From NCBI RefSeq assembly GCF_017876405.1, contig NZ_JAGINW010000001.1, forward strand, positions 12,413,203 to 12,477,202: DNA of 64,000 nucleotides, read 5' to 3'. The position numbers were made by a program, and so were the translations under genes. Below are positions 34,933-43,227 of this stretch, piece by piece. The notes under the pieces are model-generated. The model did no database searches, was not told where the DNA came from, and saw only the letters and a list, made by a program, of their open reading frames with translations. This stretch comes from Kibdelosporangium banguiense (GTDB lineage Bacteria > Actinomycetota > Actinomycetes > Mycobacteriales > Pseudonocardiaceae). The stretch's first letter is position 1; the number at the start of each line of letters is the position of its first letter.

Positions 34933-36960
34933 TCAGTGGACGGTGCACTCGTAGAGCGTTTCATTACCCGCCGTGAGCACCGACTTGCAGTTCTCCTCGA
35001 CCCAAGTCGACCGGTCAGAGGACTGGCCACCTCGCATACCGCCGCGGCCCGGGCCACCGGACAGAACGAACTTCAGCTTGCCCTCCCGTACCCAGGTGGA
35101 CAACTGGTCGGCTGAGGGCGCCGGGTCACGTCCGCTGAAGCCGCCCATCCCGATGACGGTCTCGTCGGTGGCGATGATGTACGGCGACGCGGCCTGCGCG
35201 CCACCCTCCACCGCCATCGTGATCTCGGCACCGGCCGAATGAGCCTTCGCGTAGTCCAGGATCTTCTGCTGGTCGGCGCTGAGGGTGCCGCTGTCGCGGC
35301 CACCGCGCATGCCTCCTGGCGGCGTCATCCCTGGCGGTGGCGTCGTCGACGTGCCGGACGGCGTTCTGATGATGAATCCGCCGCCCATCCCTTCTGAGGG
35401 CCCGGCCATGGGAATCCCTGCGTTGCCAGTGGACGCGAACGCACCGGCACCTGACCACACTCCGGGCGCCAGCAGTATCGCGCCCAGCGTGAGCACGATC
35501 GCCGTCTTCCTGAGTTTCCGCAGCACCAGCACAAGAATCGCGACGACGGCGACGGCCAGGACCGCGTAACGCAGCCAGCCGTTCCAGGACGTGTCACGGG
35601 AGATGATCACCCAGGCCCACGCTGCGGTCACCGCGACGCTCGCGGGGAGCATGATCCAGCTCAGTCCCTTGGGCTCGCGGTACATCTTGATCGCCCACAC
35701 GCCACCGGCACCGATGATCGCGCCGATCGCCGGTCCCATCACAGTCGTGTAGTACGGATGGAAGATGCCTTCCTGGAAGCTGAACACCACCGCGTTGACC
35801 ACCAGCCAGGTCCCCCACAGCGTCCAGCCTGCCCGCTGCGCGGTATCGGCCGGAGCGAACCCACGGAACCGCCGGAGCCCGATGACACCGGCGACAACAA
35901 GCGCGATCAGCGCCAACGGCAGCAGCCAGCTGATCTGGCCGCCGACGGACGCGCCGAACATCCGGCCCACTCCGGACTCACCGCCGAACGCCAGGTTCGC
36001 ACCGCCCGGTCCGCCACCCGGTCCACCAGGGCCACCACCGGGCCCGCCTGGTCCACCCGGCCCGCCGAAGATCATCATCTCGGCCCCGGAACCGCCGCCA
36101 GGGCCCGCGTTACCGAAAACGCGGCCGAGTCCGTTGTAACCGAGCACGAGATCCAAAGCCGAACCATCAGTGCTGCCACCGATGTATGGCTTCTCCCCCG
36201 GCCACAGATCCACAACCGCGACCCACCACAGCGAACCGGCCAGCAACACCACTGCGGCACCGGCAAGGTCGAGCACCTTGCGGCGCCAATGCGCTTTGCT
36301 ACCAGCGAGATAAGCAGCGAAGAACGCAGGCACAACGACCCACGCGGCGAGCATCTTGGCCAGGAAGCCACAACCGATCAGGAAAGCGGCCAGCCACAGC
36401 CATTTCGTGCGACTCTTGGGTTCTGTCGTCTTCATCGCGCGGGTGAACGAGTAGGCCGCAGCCACCAGCGTCAGCGCGAGCATGGTGTCGGTGTTGTTGG
36501 TCCGGTTGGTCACCACTGTGATCGGCGTGAGCGCAAGCACCAGAGCGGCGATCAGAGCCGCGTTCTCCCCCGCCCACATCCGAACTGTGCGGTGCAGCAG
36601 GAAGATTGTCGCGACACCCTCGATCACCTGCGGCAGCAGCACCGACCAGCCACTGAAGCCGAAGATCCAGGTCGAGACCACCTGCGGCCAGAACGTCAGC
36701 GGCGGTTTGTCCACTGTGACCACACCGGCCGGATCGAACGAACCGAACAAGAAGTTGGTGAAGTCCAACGACATCGACTTGATCGCAGCCGTGTAGTACG
36801 TGTTTCCCCAGCTGCCGGTCCACAGTACGTAGCCATACATGGCCGTGCCCACCGCGAGGATCGCGATGAGCGCATAGCGGGGCCATCGCTTCGATTCCGG
36901 TCGCACCGGCGGCGATTCCGCTTGCCCCACTTCGGTCAGCTGCCCAGTGGCGGCGGTCAT
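34933..36960 (-). CDS. ArnT-like polyprenyl-phosphate sugar transferase (GT39/GT83)
   Basis: 675 residues with about a dozen membrane segments. The N-terminal loop holds SMSLDFTNFLFGSFDPAG and VDKPPLTFW, the PMT/ArnT-type catalytic region that uses a lipid-linked sugar donor. An extracytoplasmic loop (residues 299-320; 36001-36066) is a Gly/Pro tract of GGP and GGGP units, and a second Gly/Pro/Thr-rich stretch precedes a C-terminal domain (about 570-675). Its ATG overlaps the upstream glycosyltransferase stop (ATGA). It probably adds a sugar to a wall polymer or lipid; acceptor unknown. Confidence 0.88.
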   Translation of the reverse strand: MTAATGQLTEVGQAESPPVRPESKRWPRYALIAILAVGTAMYGYVLWTGSWGNTYYTAAIKSMSLDFTNFLFGSFDPAGVVTVDKPPLTFWPQVVSTWIFGFSGWSVLLPQVIEGVATIFLLHRTVRMWAGENAALIAALVLALTPITVVTNRTNNTDTMLALTLVAAAYSFTRAMKTTEPKSRTKWLWLAAFLIGCGFLAKMLAAWVVVPAFFAAYLAGSKAHWRRKVLDLAGAAVVLLAGSLWWVAVVDLWPGEKPYIGGSTDGSALDLVLGYNGLGRVFGNAGPGGGSGAEMMIFGGPGGPGGPGGGPGGPGGGPGGANLAFGGESGVGRMFGASVGGQISWLLPLALIALVVAGVIGLRRFRGFAPADTAQRAGWTLWGTWLVVNAVVFSFQEGIFHPYYTTVMGPAIGAIIGAGGVWAIKMYREPKGLSWIMLPASVAVTAAWAWVIISRDTSWNGWLRYAVLAVAVVAILVLVLRKLRKTAIVLTLGAILLAPGVWSGAGAFASTGNAGIPMAGPSEGMGGGFIIRTPSGTSTTPPPGMTPPGGMRGGRDSGTLSADQQKILDYAKAHSAGAEITMAVEGGAQAASPYIIATDETVIGMGGFSGRDPAPSADQLSTWVREGKLKFVLSGGPGRGGMRGGQSSDRSTWVEENCKSVLTAGNETLYECTVH

Positions 36961-38186
36961 ACGTCTCCCTTTCCCTGTTTGAAAACCCAGCCTCGCAGCA
37001 GCACGAACCGACCGGCGGTGCCGAGCAGCGACGCGCTCAGCAACACCACCAGTTCGAGGAAACGTGTCGGTTCAGCCACCATCGCGTTCAGGACGAGTAG
37101 CGCGGCGGACGTGAAGGCGTAATACAGCCCGAAGACAATCAACCCTTGCAGATGCACCCGTCCCCGTGGACCACGCGCACCAAGAAAGGTAAATCTCCGG
37201 TTGGCCTCAGTATTGAGCATAGTGGTGATGATCAACGCCAACAGGTTGGCCACCAACGGATCCATCGCGGACCGGAACATTGCATAAAGAAGCAAAGTGA
37301 CCGCTGTGGACAAAGCCCCGATCGCGCCGAACGACAGCAGCTGCCACACCAGCCCAGTATCTCTTCTGGACACAACAGCATCCGGATGCGACGGTTTCGG
37401 ATCCGGACGCCTGGGCAGATCAGTAACCTTGGCCGCACCACCGGCTTTCGCGCGAGCGACACGAATCAGTCCACGGATATCCTCCAGCGCGGTCGACCCA
37501 ATCCGGACCCTGGTGTCGATATCCTCAACCCAGTCGACCGGCACCTCGTGCACCCGCAACCCGTTGTGCTCGGCGAGCAAAAGCAGTTCGGTGTCGAAGA
37601 ACCAGTTGTCATCCTTGACGTGCTCCAACAGCGGCCGGATGACATCGGTCCGCGCGGCCTTGAAGCCACACTGGGCGTCGGAGAACTTCGCGCCATGACT
37701 GAGCCGGATAATCGCGTTGTAGCAACGGGAAATCATCTCCCTCTTGGGCCCGCGAATCGTCCTCGCGCCCGGCGCAAGCCGCGAGCCGATCGAGATGTCA
37801 GAGTGACCGTTGATCAACGGCGCCACCAACGGCAACAACGCGTCGAGCCCCGTCGAGAGATCGACATCCATGTAGGCCACCACGTCGGCATCACTCCACT
37901 GCCACGCGGTCCGCAGCGCCCGGCCCCGCCCCTTCTCATCGAGGTGCAGCACACGTACCTGATCGATGGCGTCAGCCAGCTCGTCGGCGATCTGCAGCGT
38001 GCCGTCCGTACTGGCATTGTCAACGATGGTTATCGTCCACTGAAACGGAAACCGTTCGTCCAAATAGGTCTTGAGGACGCCGACACAACCGCGCAACGCG
38101 CGTTCCTCGTTGTGCACCGGAACGACGACGTCGACGGTAGCCGTCTTGGTGACCGCCGGCCGCTCCGAGGCTTGGGTGCCAGTCAT
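36957..38186 (-). CDS. Family 2 glycosyltransferase fused to GtrA domain
   Basis: 409 residues. N-terminal GT2 domain of the dolichyl-phosphate-mannose-synthase type (about 14-250): DVVVPVHNEERALRGC, DADVVAYMDVDLSTGLDAL and KREMISRCYNAIIRL. A linker follows, then a C-terminal GtrA domain with four membrane segments (about 275-405: LLSFGAIGALSTAVTLLLY, NTEANRRFTF). It should make and flip a polyprenyl-phosphate-sugar for the ArnT-like enzyme. The ATG at 38186 is preferred; a GTG at 38231 would add 15 residues. Confidence 0.88.
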   Translation of the reverse strand: MTGTQASERPAVTKTATVDVVVPVHNEERALRGCVGVLKTYLDERFPFQWTITIVDNASTDGTLQIADELADAIDQVRVLHLDEKGRGRALRTAWQWSDADVVAYMDVDLSTGLDALLPLVAPLINGHSDISIGSRLAPGARTIRGPKREMISRCYNAIIRLSHGAKFSDAQCGFKAARTDVIRPLLEHVKDDNWFFDTELLLLAEHNGLRVHEVPVDWVEDIDTRVRIGSTALEDIRGLIRVARAKAGGAAKVTDLPRRPDPKPSHPDAVVSRRDTGLVWQLLSFGAIGALSTAVTLLLYAMFRSAMDPLVANLLALIITTMLNTEANRRFTFLGARGPRGRVHLQGLIVFGLYYAFTSAALLVLNAMVAEPTRFLELVVLLSASLLGTAGRFVLLRGWVFKQGKGDV

Positions 38187-38490
38187 GACTCCAGGTATGC
38201 CGGTCGCAACCCCAAACAGCCTGGACACCACCTCAAAGGAACCTGTGAGCCCATTTGTTCATACTCATGAACTCAAATCACATTCTTGACCGGAGGTGGC
38301 TTTGTGTCCTAACTTTCAAGCACCCTGCCAGCACGGTCCTCGACGAGGAGGAGCCCGATGTGCACCCGTATCACGTTCGCGACGCCGACCATCGCGCTCT
38401 TCACACTCACGTGGCCTCACCTGCGCGTCTCTTTGAGCAGACGGAGGATCGGTGCTGCGCCGGTAAGGGTTCCCAGCTGTTGAACCCTCC

Positions 38491-38604
38491 CCAGACGGGG
38501 GCTCGTTCAGTCTGGCGGCGGGAGCGAGCCCCCACCCATCACAGTATCGCCCTGCACCACGAGAGCGCTTCGAGCAACCTGCCAGCCGAAGCCCTCTCGT
38601 GGTG
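38491..38604 (-). other. Structured intergenic region (possible attenuator or ncRNA)
   Basis: The 549-bp gap 38187-38735 holds no convincing gene but several hairpins. CCAGAC (38491-38496) can pair with GTCTGG (38510-38515), or GGGGGCTCG (38497-38505) can pair with CGAGCCCCC (38525-38533); the two are mutually exclusive. An 18-bp stem with one mismatch follows (38555-38572 with 38587-38604; CACCACGAGAG...CTCTCGTGGTG). A further small repeat AGGGTTC/GAACCCT lies at about 38466-38489. Position is upstream of the leftward glycosyltransferase operon and downstream of the leftward acetyltransferase. Confidence 0.45.
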
Positions 38605-38735
38605 CCCCGCTCCCCTTGACAGCCCTCGTGTGTAGCGGCTTCTGTTCTGACACAGCCTCATGCGGCACCCGTGCCAGCGACCGGCCCTGCGCGCCCCACC
38701 GAGTTGTCCACAACCACCCCAGCTATCCACCTGGG

Positions 38736-41393
38736 CTAAGTCATGGTTCGTAGGCGGCGGGGGCCCGTGTCGTGGCGGGATGGGGGTGGGCCGACGGCGA
38801 CGCGGGCGTAGACGACGCTGGCGCCGGCTTCTGAGGCTACGACCGGGTCCAGTTCTAGGGCACGGACCTCGGGAACGTCCTCAGCTAGCGCGGCAACACG
38901 GAGAACCAAGTCTTCCAATGCGCCGAGATCCGCCAGCGGGCTGCCGCCGTAGCCGGCGAGCAGCGGGGCGGCCTTGGGGGCTCGGATCAGGCCTGCTGCG
39001 TCGACGTCTGTCATGGGGATTGCTCGGTAGGCGCGGTCTCCCAGCAGGTCGTTGACCACACCGGACAGTCCGAATGAGACCAGTGTGCCGAAGGACGGGT
39101 CGTCCTGCAGGCCGATGACGCAGGAGGTTCCCTTGGCGACCATTCGCTGTACGTAGACTGTGTCCGCGCCTGATACTGCGCGGAGGTCTGTGTAGGCGGC
39201 GCGCATGGCGTCGGCGCTGCTGATGTCGAGGCGGACCGCGATGAGGTCGAAACGGTGTCGCAGCAGGGAGTTCGCCGATTTCGCGGCTACTGGGAAGCCT
39301 AGTTCCTCTGCTGCCTGGGCTGCTTCTTCCGCGCTGGTGACCACTCGGAAGGGGGCGACTTCGATGCCGTAGTGGGTCAGCAGGTCCACGGCTTGGGCGT
39401 CGGTCAGCCATTTGCGGCCTTCGTCCATGGCTGACTGGACCAGGTTGCGTGCCGCCACTGGGTTTGTGCCTGGAGGGTGGACGAGGGTTCCGCGTGGGGC
39501 CGAGCGCCAGCGGGCGTAACGGGTGACGCGAGCCAATGCCAGTGCGGCCCGTTCTGGGCTGGGGTACGAGGGGATCGAGCCACGGCCGGGAGCGCCGTGC
39601 GGGCCTGGCACTGCCAGCTCCGCGGGGACTCCCTCGGCGGCCAGGAATGTCGATACGATCGGCTTTCCCAGGCCTGCGGCCACTTCCCGGAGTTCCCGGG
39701 CGTATGCCGTGCCTGGAACCGCGAGCGGCGGCACGAAAACCACGATCAACGCGTCGACGTCGTCTCTGAGCAGGGCTTCCCGCACTGCCGCGGCGAATTC
39801 CGCCGGTCCTGCCTGGGCGCCGACGTCGACTGGGTCGCCCGCCAGTTCGAGGCCCTGGGCCAGGGCGGTGTCCGCGGCCAGGACTCCGATCGCAGTCGAG
39901 TTCCCGACCACGGCGACCCGGCTTCCCTCCGGTAGTGGTTGGTGCGCAAGGAGAATCGCGGTGTCGAACAGTTGCGCCAGTGACTCCACGCGGATTACGC
40001 CGGCCTGTTCGAAGACCGCCTGCACGCTTGGTTCGTCAACAGGGACGGATGTGGCCGCGAGCGCGGGCGATATGGCGTTGCGCCCGGACTTCACGGCCAC
40101 GATCGGTTTCGTGCGGCCGAGTCTGCGCGCGAGCCGGGCGAACTTCCTGGGATTGCCGAAGGATTCCAGGTACAGCAGGACTAGATCTGTTGCCGGGTCG
40201 GTCATCCAGTACTGCAACATGTCGTTGCCGGAAACGTCAGCCCGGTTTCCCGCTGAGACGAACGTCGACAGTCCGAGGCCACGGCTCGCCGCGTCAGCGA
40301 GGATCGCGGTGCCCAGCGCGCCGGACTGGCAGAAGAAGCCGGTCCGGCCCAGGCCTGGCAGTTTGGGCGCCAGGCTCGCGTTCAGCCGGACGGATCGGTC
40401 CATGTTCACGACGCCGAGTGCGTTCGGGCCGACCACCCGCATGCCGTGGGCCCGTGCTTCGTCGGCCAGTTTCTGCTCTGCGCTGCGGCCTTCGTCGCCG
40501 ATCTCGCTGAAGCCGGACGTCACCACCACGAGCGCCTTGACGCCCTTGGCGAGGCAGTCGTCCATGACCTCGTTGATGCTCGTCGCGGGCACCGCGACCA
40601 CCGCGAGGTCCACGGGGTCAGGGATGTCGAGGACTCTGCGGTACGCGCGGACTCCGCGGACCGACGGGTGCTCGGCATTGACCGGGAAGACCGGGCCGGC
40701 GAAGTCGGCGGTCAGCAGGTTCGTCAGGACCGCGTAGCCGACCTTGGTCGGGTCTGTCGACGCGCCGATCACGGCCACTGACTTCGGGTGCAGCAGGTTG
40801 TGCACGCTGCGCGCCTCGGCCGCCTGCTCCCTCGATCGCGCGACCGCGACCGACTCGTCGGTCGGGTCGATCGCGAACTCGAGGTGGATGACGCCGTCCT
40901 CCAGGGCTCGGCTGATCTCGTAACCCGCGTCGCGGAAGACACGCACCATCTGGCCGTTCTCGCCGAGGACCTCGGCAACAAACCGATTGAGGCCGCTTTC
41001 CTGCGCCGCCGCGGCGAGATGCTCCAGCAGGATCGAGCCGATGCCGCGGCCTTGGTGGCTGTCCTCGACGACGAAGGCGATCTCGGCCTGGTCGCTGCCG
41101 TTCAGGCGTTCGTACCGGCCGACCGCGATGATGTCGTCGCCCAGCATCGCGGCGAACGCGACACGGTCATGATGATCGAGGGTGACGAAGCGTTCCAGGT
41201 CACGCGGTGGGATGCGCGGATACGCACCGAAATAGCGGAAGTAACGCGTGCGTTCGGACAACCGGCCGTGGAACGCGACCAGTCTGTCGGCGTCGTCCGG
41301 CGTCATCGGTCGCAGATGGACAGTGCCGCCGTCCGACAGCACCACGTCCGCCTCCCAGCGGCGTGGATAGTCGTAGGGATCGAAATCCGCCAA
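38736..41393 (-). CDS. Protein lysine acetyltransferase Pat: GNAT fused to NDP-forming acyl-CoA synthetase
   Basis: 885 residues. An N-terminal GNAT domain (about 20-180; acetyl-CoA loop VVEDSHQGRGIGSILLEHL) precedes the NDP-forming acyl-CoA synthetase body: CoA-binding (about 195-300, SVAVIGASTDPTKVGY), succinyl-CoA-ligase-like domain and a C-terminal ATP-grasp (about 660-870). Such fusions acetylate active-site lysines of acyl-CoA synthetases. In Salmonella Pat the GNAT is C-terminal; the order here is reversed, as in some actinobacterial enzymes. The start is a TTG 2 bp after the acuC stop, the best fit to the domain edge. Paired with the AcuC deacetylase. Confidence 0.88.
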   Translation of the reverse strand: MADFDPYDYPRRWEADVVLSDGGTVHLRPMTPDDADRLVAFHGRLSERTRYFRYFGAYPRIPPRDLERFVTLDHHDRVAFAAMLGDDIIAVGRYERLNGSDQAEIAFVVEDSHQGRGIGSILLEHLAAAAQESGLNRFVAEVLGENGQMVRVFRDAGYEISRALEDGVIHLEFAIDPTDESVAVARSREQAAEARSVHNLLHPKSVAVIGASTDPTKVGYAVLTNLLTADFAGPVFPVNAEHPSVRGVRAYRRVLDIPDPVDLAVVAVPATSINEVMDDCLAKGVKALVVVTSGFSEIGDEGRSAEQKLADEARAHGMRVVGPNALGVVNMDRSVRLNASLAPKLPGLGRTGFFCQSGALGTAILADAASRGLGLSTFVSAGNRADVSGNDMLQYWMTDPATDLVLLYLESFGNPRKFARLARRLGRTKPIVAVKSGRNAISPALAATSVPVDEPSVQAVFEQAGVIRVESLAQLFDTAILLAHQPLPEGSRVAVVGNSTAIGVLAADTALAQGLELAGDPVDVGAQAGPAEFAAAVREALLRDDVDALIVVFVPPLAVPGTAYARELREVAAGLGKPIVSTFLAAEGVPAELAVPGPHGAPGRGSIPSYPSPERAALALARVTRYARWRSAPRGTLVHPPGTNPVAARNLVQSAMDEGRKWLTDAQAVDLLTHYGIEVAPFRVVTSAEEAAQAAEELGFPVAAKSANSLLRHRFDLIAVRLDISSADAMRAAYTDLRAVSGADTVYVQRMVAKGTSCVIGLQDDPSFGTLVSFGLSGVVNDLLGDRAYRAIPMTDVDAAGLIRAPKAAPLLAGYGGSPLADLGALEDLVLRVAALAEDVPEVRALELDPVVASEAGASVVYARVAVGPPPSRHDTGPRRLRTMT

Positions 41394-41395
41394 GG

Positions 41396-42571
41396 TCAGT
41401 CCCGTGGGTCGTCCGGATCCAGGCCGTGCAACGGGAACACCGCGTGCCGGGCGTCCCGGATGACCGAGTCGACCGGCTGGGTATCGGTGCCGTCCCACGG
41501 TTCGTAAGCCGTGTCCTTGCCGTCTCCCATGGTGCGCGGCAGCAGCGCGGTCGGCGCGCGGCGCTGCACGTCCTTCACCCACTCGGGCGGCAACGACGCG
41601 GCTGGGTCGATGTCCCGGTCCAGGACGGTCGCCAGCAGGTGGGTCCACGACCTGGGCACGACTCGCAGCAACTGGTACCCGCCTCCGCCGAGCGCGAGCC
41701 ACTTGCCACCTGCGTGTTCTTCGGCGAGCGACCGCAGGACGCGGTAGGTCTCGCGATGCCCGTCGACGCTGAGATACAGGTCCGCCAGCGGGTCTTCCTC
41801 GTGAGTGTCCACACCGCACTGCGTGACCAGCACGTCCGGCTGGAATTCCTTCAGCAGCGACGGCACGACAGCGTGGAAGGCACGCAGCCAAGCCGGATCC
41901 CTGGTGTGGGCGGGCAACGGGATGTTCACCGAGGTGCCCTGCGCGTTCGGCCCGCCGAGCTCGGTCACCCGGCCGGTGCCCGGCCACAATGTCATGGGGC
42001 TCTGGTGCAGCGAGATCGTGAGGACGCGCGGGTCGTCGTAGAACGCTTGCTGGACACCGTCGCCGTGGTGCACGTCGACGTCGATGTAGGCGACACGCTC
42101 GGCACCGTTGTCGAGCAACCAGGAAATGGCCACGGCGCAGTCGTTGTACACGCAGAATCCGGCGGCGTGGTCACGCATCGCGTGGTGCAGGCCGCCCGCG
42201 ATGTTCACGGCGCGGTTGGCCGCGCCGGACGCGATCTTGCTCGCGGCCAGCAGCGACCCGCCGACCACGAGCGACGAGGCCTCGTGCATCTGCGAGAACA
42301 CCGGGTTGTCCGGTGTGCCGAGCCCGTGGCCGACGTCCCAGCCGACCATCGGGGCTTCGCGCACGGCGCTGACGTACGCCACGTCGTGGATCCGCTCGAT
42401 CTCGGTGTCGGCGGCGGGCTCTGGACTGAGCAGATCGACCCCGTCGAGTACCCCGAACTGTGTGGCCATCGCGATGGTCAGCTCCAGCCGGACCGGGTTG
42501 AACGGATGGTCTCCGCCCAGGTCGTAGGCAAGCAGAGCAGGATCCCATACGACGGCGGCTGGCGTGCCCAT
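41396..42571 (-). CDS. acuC: AcuC-type histone-deacetylase-family protein
   Basis: 391 residues, zinc-dependent class I/II HDAC fold. Seen: GGLHHAMRDHAAGFCVYND (paired active-site His), YIDVDVHHGDGVQ (Asp/His zinc ligands), GVDTHEEDPLADL (Asp ligand region) and LALGGGGYQ. It removes acetyl groups from acyl-CoA synthetase lysines in Bacillus. It is cotranscribed with the Pat-type acetyltransferase, making a write/erase pair. No ribosome-binding site precedes the ATG; a TAGTGT box 6 bp upstream suggests a leaderless mRNA. Confidence 0.9.
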   Translation of the reverse strand: MGTPAAVVWDPALLAYDLGGDHPFNPVRLELTIAMATQFGVLDGVDLLSPEPAADTEIERIHDVAYVSAVREAPMVGWDVGHGLGTPDNPVFSQMHEASSLVVGGSLLAASKIASGAANRAVNIAGGLHHAMRDHAAGFCVYNDCAVAISWLLDNGAERVAYIDVDVHHGDGVQQAFYDDPRVLTISLHQSPMTLWPGTGRVTELGGPNAQGTSVNIPLPAHTRDPAWLRAFHAVVPSLLKEFQPDVLVTQCGVDTHEEDPLADLYLSVDGHRETYRVLRSLAEEHAGGKWLALGGGGYQLLRVVPRSWTHLLATVLDRDIDPAASLPPEWVKDVQRRAPTALLPRTMGDGKDTAYEPWDGTDTQPVDSVIRDARHAVFPLHGLDPDDPRD

Positions 42572-42577
42572 GGTTCA

Positions 42578-42587
42578 ACACTAGTCT
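42578..42587. promoter_or_regulatory. Back-to-back -10 elements for acuC and lipoprotein gene
   Basis: Only 23 bp separate the divergent start codons (42571 and 42595). The palindrome ACTAGT supplies TAGTCT (42582-42587, plus strand), 7 bp before the GTG, and TAGTGT (42583-42578, minus strand), 6 bp before the ATG. Both fit the TANNNT actinobacterial -10 motif at the distance expected for leaderless transcripts. Neither gene has a ribosome-binding site. No convincing -35 was found; those regions would lie inside the opposite gene. Confidence 0.55.
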
Positions 42588-42594
42588 GATCCCC

Positions 42595-43227
42595 GTGATC
42601 GGACGGATTGTCTGCGCCCTGGGTCTCGTCTTGCTGGTCAGCGCCTGTATGCAGCCGGTCGACGGGGCACCGGTCGCCGCCGAGGGCCCGGCCGCCGAGA
42701 CCACGACGGCGGTCGACGACTTCCCGACCGAGTCCACGGAGCCCACCGGACCGACCAGGCCCCGCTCATCGTCCTCGTCTCCGACGACCACCCGCACGTC
42801 GTCGAACACGGACGTGACGATCACCAACCGCAAGACGATCTCGACCCCGCCCGCGTGCGCCACGCTCGTCACGCCCGCCCAGATCGGCCAGCTGACCGGG
42901 ACCACGGCCACGCCTGAGCCCGAGGACAAAGGCTTCTGCAGCTACACCCTCGCCCGGCCCAGCGGGCCCGCGGGCATCACCCTGGTCGTGCTCACCTCCG
43001 CGCTCGACACCCAGAACACCGAGGAAACGACCTTCGAGGGCAACACCGCCCACCGCCTCAGCACGCAGGCCACGACCTGCGACATCCGCGTGGCCCTGAC
43101 CGACGACCGGACCTCGCCCTACCGTGTTCTCTGGGTCTCGATCGTGCTCTCGGCCCCGGCGGAGCCGCTCTGCTCGACTGTGGAGAAGCTCGCCAAGAGC
43201 GTCTTCGACAAGCTTCCCAGCAGCTGA
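42595..43227 (+). CDS. DUF3558-like lipoprotein
   Basis: 210 residues. Signal peptide with lipobox LLVSAC (Cys at residue 18), a Ser/Thr/Pro-rich spacer (about 25-80), and a DUF3558-like domain with STPPACATLVTPAQIGQLTG, FCSYTL and CDIRV cysteines. DUF3558 proteins are surface lipoproteins of unknown role, abundant in Actinomycetia. GTG start without a ribosome-binding site; see the leaderless promoter at 42578-42587. The stop abuts the stop of the convergent sulfurtransferase gene. Confidence 0.78.
   Translation: MIGRIVCALGLVLLVSACMQPVDGAPVAAEGPAAETTTAVDDFPTESTEPTGPTRPRSSSSSPTTTRTSSNTDVTITNRKTISTPPACATLVTPAQIGQLTGTTATPEPEDKGFCSYTLARPSGPAGITLVVLTSALDTQNTEETTFEGNTAHRLSTQATTCDIRVALTDDRTSPYRVLWVSIVLSAPAEPLCSTVEKLAKSVFDKLPSS

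Noticed and set aside
38466..38489. AGGGTTC...GAACCCT resembling a tRNA T-arm
   Set aside because: No acceptor, D or anticodon arms around it and no GGTTCRANNCC consensus; treated as one of several small hairpins.
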